Shown here: one piece after another, positions 1 through 5,770 of the stretch
How positions within the stretch are numbered: position 1 is the stretch's first letter
Layout of the letters: every line of letters starts with the position of its first letter
DNA from: an uncultured archaeon
GTDB taxonomy: Archaea > Halobacteriota > Methanosarcinia > Methanotrichales > Methanotrichaceae
Reading direction: 5' to 3'
Assembly: GCA_902385025.1 (NCBI GenBank)
Contig: CABMDX010000337.1
Span: forward strand, 1-5,770
DNA: 5,770 nt
Made by a program: the position numbers and the translations under genes
The notes under the pieces: generated by a model
Database searches by the model: none
What the model was told of the DNA's origin: nothing
Seen by the model: the letters and a program-made list of their open reading frames with translations, nothing else

Positions 1-689
1 CCGCCCCCCTCCACGACTGCCTGGGCTATGTCCATCATCTTTCCCGTCGCCTCGGCAAAGGGCGCGGTGTCCAGTATCTGCGAACCTATGTGGCAGTGCA
101 GGCCCACTGGCTTGACTCCTATCAGGCTCATGGCTCGCTGATATGTATGGGCCACCTGCTCTGCGGGAATGCCGAACTTGGAGGAGCGAAGGCCCGTAGC
201 AATCTTGGGATGGGTGCTTGGAGAGACGTCTGGATTGACCCGGAATAGAATCTCAGCCTCTTTTCCGATAGACTGTGCCGTCCTGGCCAGATGCTCCAGC
301 TCCTCTCGCGAGTCCACAGACATGCGCACGCCTGCCTGCAGGGCCATTTCATGGTCCTTTTGGCTCTTGGAGTTGCCGTTGTAGAGGATCATGTCGCGTG
401 GAATTCCCGCCATGCGGGCCACAAAGACTTCGCCTGCCGAGAAAACGTCCGCTCCCATGCCCTCCTGGACGGCAATACGCAAGAGAGATAAGTTGCCGTT
501 AGCCTTCATCGCGAAGTATTTGTCCGCATCGGGAAAGGCACGATGATAGGCGCGAATGTTCTCATGCAATCTCTTCTCCGAAGTGGCGTAAAGAGGCGTG
601 CCGAGACTATGCGCCAGTTCTAAGCAGTCCACGTCCTCTAGAAAGAGATGATTATTACGAGCAGTAAGGTGAGATTTAGGTCAGAACAT
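1..689 (-). CDS. lysA: Diaminopimelate decarboxylase, N-terminal part (runs off left edge; start codon disrupted or uncertain)
   Basis: This PLP-dependent enzyme decarboxylates meso-diaminopimelate to L-lysine, the last step of the DAP pathway, in the cytoplasm. Counting from the ATG at 689-687, I can read the pattern GTPLYATSEKRL of the fold-III barrel entrance, then YFAMKANGN with the presumed PLP lysine at residue 62. SSKFGI follows near residue 171 and HIGSQI at residues 200-205, a phosphate/PLP-binding motif of the alanine-racemase-like family. About 230 codons are present, roughly half the usual length of about 420. The frame is uninterrupted from 680 to 1. Family-like sequence (SHLTARNNHLFLEDVD) reaches back to about 674, yet codon 3 of the ATG frame is TGA (683-681). 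The next usable in-frame start is GTG at 632-630, which would lose that conserved segment. No Shine-Dalgarno is evident at either start. The identification is firm; the start is not. Confidence 0.9.
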
Positions 690-932
690 GATTTTAATTG
701 ATCATGCACAGATTACTAAATCGTTTCTATGCCAGGTAGAAGAGTGGAAGGATTACTGGCCCCATACGTTTAAAAGCTGGGATCCGCCTTATCCCCAATC
801 ACTCAGTCGAACTTGTACCTGAATAGACGGTGCGAAAAGGCAAATGCTCCTCGCGTCGCACTGCCCAGATGCTCTCAAAGCCTCTTCCAATTAAAACCAG
901 AGAAAACGAGACCTTGACAAGAACCATACCAT

Positions 933-955
933 TTATATCTGAAAAGCACATATAA
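933..955. promoter_or_regulatory. Inverted pair of TATA-like elements
   Basis: TTATAT at 933-938 and ATATAA at 950-955 form a 6-bp inverted repeat with an 11-base spacer. Each arm resembles the core of an archaeal TATA box on its own strand. The element lies between the divergent lysA and pentapeptide genes, so it could drive transcription both ways. It is about 245 bases from either start, which would mean long leaders. The call rests on sequence resemblance only. Confidence 0.25.
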
Positions 956-1050
956 GAAGCGGTAATCTTGGCAGGAGATGGGGAGAATGGCTCCGAGCGC
1001 AAGAGGCTCTTCAAATGCCCAGGAATTGAACAAGCGGATGCCAGACCAGG

Positions 1051-1069
1051 AATATAATTAATTTAAAAA
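1051..1069 (+). promoter_or_regulatory. Candidate archaeal TATA-box region for the pentapeptide-repeat gene
   Basis: A run of 19 A/T bases (AATATAATTAATTTAAAAA) stands out from its surroundings. It is followed by GGGG and lies about 130-150 bases upstream of the preferred ATG at 1202. An archaeal TATA box sits about 25 bases before the transcription start, so this one would give a start near 1085-1095 and a leader of about 110 bases. The GTG at 1121 would have a shorter leader. Confidence 0.35.
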
Positions 1070-1187
1070 GGGGACTGGTGCCACAATGCCCTGGGTGTCA
1101 TAAGCGTTCCCTCCAGATATGTGCCATCTGGTAAAAGTGAGTTTGGAAGCGGTCTGCGATATATGTACAGGTTCAAAAGAATGCTAT

Positions 1188-1191
1188 GGAG
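1188..1191 (+). promoter_or_regulatory. Shine-Dalgarno-like GGAG that favours the ATG at 1202
   Basis: GGAG matches the anti-SD of archaeal 16S rRNA and lies 10 bases before the ATG at 1202. The alternative starts (GTG 1121, ATG 1163, ATG 1181) lack an equally well-placed match. The ATG at 1202 also puts the hydrophobic signal segment at the very N-terminus. Confidence 0.4.
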
Positions 1192-1201
1192 AAAAAGGCC
1201 C

Positions 1202-2665
1202 ATGAAGGCGGCCCTGGCGCTTATCCTCGCGGGGCTGGTTTTGTTGCTCGTAGCCCCAGCTCTTGGAGAATTGCCATCCTCTATACCAGCCGACGAGGTC
1301 ATGGCCAAGATCAAGCTGGGCCTGCCCGCGGAATACGGTAACGCTATCATAAAAGGCAATTTGACGTCAGAGCGGCTGGGCCTGACTGCCAAACAAATTT
1401 TGCGTATCCCCTTTGAGGTGAAGATGCCGTCCACCGATGAGCCGACAGAGGCCAATTCATCTATAGTGATTAAAAACTCCATCATAATAGGCAAGGTGGA
1501 CTTCAACAACACTGAATTTCATAAAAAGGTCAGCTTCGAGAATGTATTTTTTGTGGAAAACACATCATTCAGATACTCCACCTTCAATGAAGGTGCAACA
1601 TTTGCTCATTGCATATTCAACAAGATCGTCAGCTTCACAGGATCGAATCTCAATGGGGAGGCAAGTTTTCTGCAGACATATTTCTACCAACCCGCGTTGT
1701 TCATAGGAACTCAATTCGGCGGCACTGCTGATCTTGTCCTTGCTCAATTCTGCTCAGTTGTCTCTCTTAAAGGAGCCCAGTTCAAAGGTCCTGCAAGTTT
1801 CACGGAGACCCAATTTGGCGATTATGTCGAATTCGCTTCATGCCAATTCGCATCCGATGCCACATTTGACGGAACATATTTTGGAAGAGATGCCAACTTC
1901 GAGGGAGCTTTGTTCAGCCAGCCCGCAAAATTCAATAATACTCAATTCAAGAACGAGACCTCGTTTGAGGGGGCCCATTTCGCCGGGTCAGCCCAATTTT
2001 TAGGACCGGTCTTCAATGGCACAATTGATTTTAGTTCTGCGCAATTTGATAAGAATACCTGCTTTGATCAGGTCCAATTCATGGGGCCTGCGTTTTTTTC
2101 CGGCGCAAAATTCAGCGACCTCGTAGAGTTCATCCAATGCAATTTCCTTGCAGGCTCAACCTTCAAAGAATCTGATTTCCGAATTGATGCCACATTCAAT
2201 AACACATCGTTTCAAGGACTTGCCGATTTCACTGCAAGCAATTTCCTGGGTTATGCCGACTTTGGTGGCTCGCAGTTCGCAAGTGACGCCGATTTCGGCA
2301 ATGCTAACTTCAACGGCCCGGCGGACTTCAGCAGGTCGACGTTTGTTAAAAGGGTCAATTTGCAGGAAGCGCAGTTCAAGAAGAACGTATATTTCGAGAG
2401 CAGCAAGGTTGATACCCTCAATTTGGCAAAGGCAAAATATGAGTGGCTCTTCCTGCACTGGGATTCTATTGAACATCTGGAATATGATGATGCAGCCTAT
2501 CAAACCCTCCTTAATAACTACAAGAGACTGCAATGGCAAGAGGATACTTCCGATTGCCTTTCCGCGTATCTGAGTGCGATCGACGCAGAGACCGATAATA
2601 GCCATTCATGGATCCTGAATACCATGGGATCGATCTTCCCAAGCAGCCGCGAGGATGGTGAATAA
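1202..2665 (+). CDS. Secreted pentapeptide-repeat protein (11-residue double-repeat type), probably shortened at the C-terminus
   Basis: Role unknown; the repeats fold as a right-handed quadrilateral beta-helix in known family members. From the ATG at 1202 the protein has 487 residues. Residues 3-22 (ALALILAGLVLLLVAPALG, then E) look like a signal peptide. A roughly 75-residue lead-in follows, then 27 units of 11 residues (100-396) of the form xFxxxxFxxxA, for example DFTASNFLGYA. This is the 5+6 spacing of the Pentapeptide_3 family. Several N-x-S/T sequons (NLT, NSS, NNT, NET, NGT) would suit an exported glycoprotein. The tail has LHWDSIEHLEYDDAAYQ, which I recall from methanogen pentapeptide proteins that continue into a basic segment and a membrane domain. 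Here the frame ends about 35 residues after the Cys at 452, so truncation is suspected. The open frame extends upstream to GTG 1121 (514 aa); ATG 1181 would give an RKRP-rich n-region. Rhs debris lies directly downstream. Confidence 0.85.
   Translation: MKAALALILAGLVLLLVAPALGELPSSIPADEVMAKIKLGLPAEYGNAIIKGNLTSERLGLTAKQILRIPFEVKMPSTDEPTEANSSIVIKNSIIIGKVDFNNTEFHKKVSFENVFFVENTSFRYSTFNEGATFAHCIFNKIVSFTGSNLNGEASFLQTYFYQPALFIGTQFGGTADLVLAQFCSVVSLKGAQFKGPASFTETQFGDYVEFASCQFASDATFDGTYFGRDANFEGALFSQPAKFNNTQFKNETSFEGAHFAGSAQFLGPVFNGTIDFSSAQFDKNTCFDQVQFMGPAFFSGAKFSDLVEFIQCNFLAGSTFKESDFRIDATFNNTSFQGLADFTASNFLGYADFGGSQFASDADFGNANFNGPADFSRSTFVKRVNLQEAQFKKNVYFESSKVDTLNLAKAKYEWLFLHWDSIEHLEYDDAAYQTLLNNYKRLQWQEDTSDCLSAYLSAIDAETDNSHSWILNTMGSIFPSSREDGE
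1499..2389 (+). repeat. 27 tandem 33-bp units encoding 11-residue pentapeptide double repeats
   Basis: Translation falls into 27 consecutive 11-residue blocks with Phe (occasionally Leu) at positions 2 and 7 and usually Ala, Val or Thr at position 11. There is no insertion or deletion across 891 bases. The register ends in a degenerate block beginning YFESSKV. The units have diverged strongly at the DNA level, so this is an old protein repeat under structural constraint, not a recent DNA tandem expansion. Confidence 0.85.
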
Positions 2666-3100
2666 AATCCGAAATACCCTGCCGTCCTGGCACTGTTCGA
2701 CTCGGGCCTCTTCTGTGGCGAGGCCCTGGCGAACTATCAATATGATGATTGCGGGGCGCGTAAGGAGAACTTTGGGCAATAGGAGCATACAAAACCTACG
2801 TGTATGATCGGTCTGGAAGGATTTCAGGACTGACCAATTGTGGACCAGACAGCTCAAACCATATCGTATTTTAAATATATATACGATTCCGCAGGGGACC
2901 TCATTTCCAGGGAATCCTGAGAAGGCATAGAGAGCTACACTTATGATAGCTTGAATCAGCTTATCGGCATTATAGGGCCCGGGGAGACAGGACTGAAATA
3001 CAATATGATTCAGAAAAGCAGTCGCAAGAGGGTATCAAAAGGGAAGACCTCAATAGACTAATCCGTCAATGGCCTCAATCAATATACCTCATCAGGCCCA
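2666..3100 (+). pseudogene. Decayed Rhs/YD-repeat protein gene fragment
   Basis: YD-repeat motifs of the Rhs/wall-associated family are readable but never in one open frame. Fragment A (frame of the upstream gene, 2732-2779) gives NYQYDDCGARKEN and ends at TAG 2780. Fragment B (one frame over, 2785-2871) gives TYVYDRSGRISGLTN and ends at TAA 2872. Fragment C (back in the first frame, from about 2861) gives YIYDSAGDLISRES, then TGA 2918, SYTYDSLNQLIGIIGPG, TAA 3059, and VNGLNQYTSSG. Known Rhs proteins are very large surface or secreted shells of YD repeats with a variable C-terminal toxin. Only about 140 residues of shell are left here, with at least two frame changes and two internal stops. 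The start of the fragment is not recognisable; it follows the TAA of the pentapeptide gene at once. I consider it non-functional. Confidence 0.75.
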
Positions 3101-3314
3101 AGAAGAAAAACATGTACTTTTTTGGATTGTCGACCAGTTAATCTCTCGGAAAGGAAGTATCGTACGGGATGCCATGCACGCGGGCGACCGGAGCGGGAAT
3201 TTGCCAATCACAAGTTCAAATTCTGCGGATATCTCCCCCAGTCTATTGCAGTGTGTTTTCCGCGAAGGGAAGAAGGCGAGCGAATCGCTCGCCCTGACAA
3301 TTCTACCATCTCAT
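3101..3314. other. Unassigned stretch between the Rhs remnant and the metallopeptidase gene
   Basis: No recognisable gene. The plus-strand frame of the last YD motif stays open from 3062 to a TAA at 3356-3358, about 98 codons, and would overlap the end of the convergent metallopeptidase gene by 44 bases. Its translation is rich in Cys, His and Arg and resembles nothing I know. A second plus-strand frame (3069-3359) is also open, as can happen by chance in stop-poor sequence. The GC-rich hairpin at 3275-3293 lies here. Confidence 0.5.
3275..3293 (-). terminator. GC-rich hairpin just past the metallopeptidase gene, possible terminator
   Basis: GGCGAGCGA and TCGCTCGCC form a 9-bp perfect inverted repeat around a single base; in RNA this would be about 8 pairs with a 3-base loop. 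It begins 22 bases downstream of the TAA (3317-3315) of the leftward metallopeptidase gene. In that direction it is followed by a pyrimidine-rich stretch (TTCTTCCCTTC) but no clean T-run, so it may be a terminator or an mRNA 3'-end stabiliser. Confidence 0.4.
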
Positions 3315-5759
3315 TTAGCGAGAGGCACAAACACTGCATTCACTCCTCCCGCTAATTGAGGCGTTGCCGCGCTCGGTTGTAAGGCTATCATCTGATTTGG
3401 CAGGACTAAGTGAGACATGGGAGAGGCCAAACGTCTCCCAAGTACTCCTTATATTGCGGTTTGCAGTGACGACATCCCCACCGCCGAATTCTGCACATAC
3501 ATATTGACCGTTATTGGCTTGGAGCGCAACATTACCGCTTCCTAGATCAATGAGCTTGAAGGTTTCCCATTCACCAATCCAATTGTGGTTAGCCACGACC
3601 GGGTAACCTCCTCCGTTTTCAGCACAGAGATATTGACCGTTATAGGCTTGAAGCGCAACATTACCATCTAGCAGATTTATGAGATTAAATGTCTCCCAAA
3701 TACTTCGTGCGTTGCGGTTTGCAACGACGCCATCTCCACCACCATACTCTGCGCAGACGTATTGGCCGTTGCTGGCGCGAAGGGCAACAGGCGTTGGAGT
3801 CAGGTCAATTAGCTCAAATGTCTCCCATTTACCAACAGCATCGGATTTAGCTATGACCAGGCCGCCGCCACCATTCCTAGCACAGACATATTGGCCATTA
3901 TTGGCACGAAGCGCAATATTGCCATTTCCGAAATCGACAAGCTTGAAGGTCTCCCAGGCATCAAAATGGTTGCGATCGGCCACTATTACACCCCCACCGC
4001 CACTTTCTGCGCAGACAAACTGGCCATTGGAAGCGCGAAGTACAACATTGCTATTCCCGAGATCAATTAGCTTGAAGGTTTCCCAACTGCCAATCCAATT
4101 CCGGTCAGCAACGAGTTCATGTCCGCCTCCTCCATCTGCACATACGTATTGGCCATTATTGGTGCGAAGTGCTATGCTTCGTGATGGCCAGTAGTCAATA
4201 GTATTCTGCAAAAGGCAATTGGCAGAATATATTGAATTGCCTTTGCCTAACCACACACGCCAAAATTTTTTGAAGTCTTTGACAACTGCCCCATTGTTGA
4301 CCATCGCGTACCAAATAGGATTGAAGCCAAAGCTATACGCATCAGTTCCCTCTGTTGGCGTATTATCCAACTGATCCCATAATGCACCTGCGACTCTCCC
4401 TTCGCATTGGTCTCCTTTGGCCCAGGTCTCCGAACTACCCTCAACCACAGCATTCTCCAGATCAACGCTAGTTTCAACAGTACCAACCTTGATTACATGG
4501 TATATTGGATCATTGTTGACCGCCAGAGGCAAAAATTCCGTCCAACCCTCCTTCCAGGCACAAATGGGACCATAAGCTTGAGTTATCCAATGGCCCGTAT
4601 CTGGGCAATCTGTCAGTAGAATCGCGTTGTTCCATACATTATACATGATATTATGGCCATATTCGTGAATTGCACCATTATCCGTAGTTATCGGATCGTC
4701 AGCCCTCATATGGACCAGTTTATCACTATAGCTAAAGAAACAACCATCTGTGCTGGTGGGAGACCATTTTATGGTACATCCACCAGGATCGCCCGGCGTA
4801 TAGAGAAATACCCTATTCAGGTCATCTAGGAGCCAGCAAGCGCGTTCAAATTGTTCCCCTTTTGGCACATCTAGTGATCCAACAAAAGTATGGTCCCCAT
4901 CTGAGAATTGTTGTGGACTACCTCCCAGTTTCCAAGAATAGACATCCACCAATCCAGACAGGGAAGTGCCCTGACGTATTACTCTCAACTCTCGGGAAGT
5001 CAATTGCGTTCTGCCTGTCTCACCCACATCCCATTTGTGATAGGCATACAACACGGGTATGACCCCATCAGCACCTGGATTGTCTATATTGATCACGAAG
5101 TTGCCGTTTGAATCCGTATATCCCTGGCCCAACAAAGTGTCATCGGTCCCTTTTTGAAGCTGGACGAGAAAATGCTTAGCGTTAACACGCGTATTATCGT
5201 TATCTCTGTAGGGCCCCAAACCAGTGTAATAACCGACATTTCCTCTCAGAGTCAAGGCCTTTACATTAGGATAGTTGAATTCCCATACTATAATTCCTCC
5301 ACTGGGATTTTCTGGTGGAGAAATAGTCATCGGGTAATCAAACTCCTGTCCTTTGATATATACTTTTACAGTAAACGTTATTGGATCCGGATGGCTTGCG
5401 CAGTCTGCATAATAGACTACCTTGATTTTGTAATGCCCGGACGGAGCTTTATTCTCAGGCCAGATGATATTTTCTGGAGCGTTCTGAACCCAATTGGTGC
5501 ACATATTATCCCGATCCAAAATTCCCCCTGATGCGGAAGTCTTATGCTTATAATATATTTCTTCGTTATAGGGGTCAGTGACATGAAGATCGAGATCCAC
5601 ATCATCATTCCAAAAAAGGGTCACCTGAATATCTGGAGTTCCACTAACGGCAGATATATCAGCACTGGAAATGGCATCGTCTTCTTCGGTCTCTTTTTCA
5701 ATGACTATAGGCTTCGGCTCAGAGACTGGTGGTGCAGATGCCTCTACGATTTCATTCAT
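3315..5759 (-). CDS. Multidomain surface/secreted zinc metallopeptidase with DUF2135-like domain and six fascin-like beta-trefoil lobes
   Basis: Likely an extracellular or cell-surface protease; substrate unknown. The 814 residues from the ATG at 5759 divide as follows. Residues 1-40 are an acidic, Pro/Glu-rich linker. Residues about 43-150 resemble YfaP/DUF2135 (LFWNDDVDLDLHVTDP, ASGGILDRD, GHYKIKVVYYADC). Residues about 165-262 look like an Ig/transthyretin-type beta domain (GYTDSNGNFVINID). Residues about 295-525 form the peptidase, with HEYGH at 365-369 (two zinc His and the catalytic Glu), a downstream KEGWTEF whose Glu404 may be the third zinc ligand, and EGRVAGALWD at 453-462. Residues 529-786 are six 43-residue fascin-like lobes, enough for two beta-trefoils, followed by a 28-residue tail of no recognised type. 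No signal peptide is seen, and the frame stays open upstream of the ATG to the window edge, so the true start is probably outside. The gene converges with the Rhs remnant. Domain names come from motif reading, and the peptidase family is not assigned. Confidence 0.8.
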   Translation of the reverse strand: MNEIVEASAPPVSEPKPIVIEKETEEDDAISSADISAVSGTPDIQVTLFWNDDVDLDLHVTDPYNEEIYYKHKTSASGGILDRDNMCTNWVQNAPENIIWPENKAPSGHYKIKVVYYADCASHPDPITFTVKVYIKGQEFDYPMTISPPENPSGGIIVWEFNYPNVKALTLRGNVGYYTGLGPYRDNDNTRVNAKHFLVQLQKGTDDTLLGQGYTDSNGNFVINIDNPGADGVIPVLYAYHKWDVGETGRTQLTSRELRVIRQGTSLSGLVDVYSWKLGGSPQQFSDGDHTFVGSLDVPKGEQFERACWLLDDLNRVFLYTPGDPGGCTIKWSPTSTDGCFFSYSDKLVHMRADDPITTDNGAIHEYGHNIMYNVWNNAILLTDCPDTGHWITQAYGPICAWKEGWTEFLPLAVNNDPIYHVIKVGTVETSVDLENAVVEGSSETWAKGDQCEGRVAGALWDQLDNTPTEGTDAYSFGFNPIWYAMVNNGAVVKDFKKFWRVWLGKGNSIYSANCLLQNTIDYWPSRSIALRTNNGQYVCADGGGGHELVADRNWIGSWETFKLIDLGNSNVVLRASNGQFVCAESGGGGVIVADRNHFDAWETFKLVDFGNGNIALRANNGQYVCARNGGGGLVIAKSDAVGKWETFELIDLTPTPVALRASNGQYVCAEYGGGDGVVANRNARSIWETFNLINLLDGNVALQAYNGQYLCAENGGGYPVVANHNWIGEWETFKLIDLGSGNVALQANNGQYVCAEFGGGDVVTANRNIRSTWETFGLSHVSLSPAKSDDSLTTERGNASISGRSECSVCASR
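3402..4175 (-). repeat. Six tandem 129-bp repeats encoding fascin-like 43-residue lobes
   Basis: Units in coding order are 4175-4047, 4046-3918, 3917-3789, 3788-3660, 3659-3531 and 3530-3402. Each reads roughly VALRAxNGQYVCAExGGG, then VVANRN, then WETFKLIDL. One Cys per unit recurs exactly every 43 residues (540, 583, 626, 669, 712, 755). DNA similarity is visible by eye, for example the recurring tattggccatta segments, so the array could undergo unequal recombination. The last unit degenerates after WETF. Confidence 0.9.
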
Positions 5760-5770
5760 TCTTTCGAAAG

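Larger units (their letters stand above)
690..1120. other. Intergenic region between divergent genes, no supported gene
   Basis: This roughly 430-base stretch separates the leftward lysA from the rightward pentapeptide-repeat gene. It is broken by stops in most frames. The only open stretch of note is a 71-codon frame on the minus strand (1014-799) with a TTG start, no recognisable motif and no clear ribosome binding site, so I do not call it a gene. It contains TATA-like AT-rich elements at 933-955 and 1051-1069, and a TTTTAAAC-type element on the minus strand near 768-775 that could serve lysA. I see no tRNA, no CRISPR and no mobile-element ends. Confidence 0.6.

Noticed and set aside
169..502. 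Plus-strand and alternative minus frames within lysA
   Set aside because: LysA motifs in the right order (MKAN, KFGI, HIGSQI) fix the coding frame. The others are shadows in GC-rich sequence.
681..683. In-frame TGA in lysA as selenocysteine
   Set aside because: LysA is not a selenoprotein and codon 3 is not catalytic. I see no obvious SECIS-like structure in the window.
799..1014. 71-codon minus-strand open frame with a hydrophobic centre in the lysA upstream gap
   Set aside because: TTG start, no clear ribosome binding site, no recognised motif and short. I cannot separate it from a chance open frame.
1063..1512. 149-codon minus-strand frame opposite the signal-peptide region of the pentapeptide gene
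   Set aside because: Hydrophobic content simply mirrors the signal-peptide region, with no recognisable domain. The plus-strand gene explains the region better.
1499..2389. 33-bp periodicity as a CRISPR or minisatellite
   Set aside because: There are no identical repeats with unique spacers. The period is explained by the 11-residue protein repeat.
2148..2605. Open frames on both strands across the end of the pentapeptide repeats (141 and 149 codons)
   Set aside because: They overlap a clearly structured protein repeat in the correct frame. Their translations have no motif, and the 33-bp period keeps alternative frames open by chance.
3190..3240. tRNA-like T-loop (GTTCAAATT) near 3213-3221
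   Set aside because: The flanking bases do not form a proper T-stem, and I find no acceptor or anticodon arms at the right distances. The GAATTTG/CAAATTC inverted repeat around it is short and probably chance.
3679..4194. Long 171-codon plus-strand open frame antisense to the fascin-like repeats
   Set aside because: It is a shadow of the repetitive minus-strand coding sequence. The translation is Pro/Ser-rich with recurring TYWPLLARS blocks, as expected from reading a repeat backwards, and has no independent start signal.

Overview
The window looks like a piece of an archaeal, probably methanogen, chromosome; a Methanothrix/Methanosaeta-like member of the Methanosarcinales is my best guess. 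This rests on recall of gene style (biosynthetic lysA beside large secreted repeat proteins and Rhs/YD-repeat debris) and on AT-rich TATA-like elements in the gaps. No marker gene in the window proves it.

Layout. (1) Positions 1-689, minus strand: the N-terminal half of diaminopimelate decarboxylase (lysA), running off the left edge. It is the only housekeeping gene and is more GC-rich than the rest. Its best-placed ATG is followed two codons later by an in-frame TGA. (2) Positions 690-1120: a divergent intergenic region with TATA-like elements and no convincing gene. (3) Positions 1202-2665, plus strand: a secreted pentapeptide-repeat protein with a signal peptide, 27 consecutive 11-residue units without an indel, and a C-terminal segment that seems to end early. 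(4) Positions 2666 to about 3100, plus strand: a decayed Rhs/YD-repeat gene. YD motifs are readable but spread over two frames with internal stops. The frame then stays open, without recognisable content, to 3358. (5) Positions 3315-5759, minus strand: a large multidomain surface or secreted protein made of a DUF2135/YfaP-like beta domain, an Ig/transthyretin-like domain, an HEYGH zinc-metallopeptidase domain, and six exact 43-residue fascin-like beta-trefoil lobes. Its true N-terminus, where a signal peptide would lie, is probably beyond the right edge. A strong GC-rich hairpin lies just past its stop.

Taken together, this is one biosynthetic gene bordering an accessory cell-surface region. 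The pentapeptide gene and the metallopeptidase gene converge on the Rhs debris. Nothing ties the three surface genes into one operon or pathway. The most distinctive item is the metallopeptidase joined to two fascin-type beta-trefoils. The most informative damage is the Rhs remnant, the possible truncation of the pentapeptide protein, and the TGA at codon 3 of lysA.
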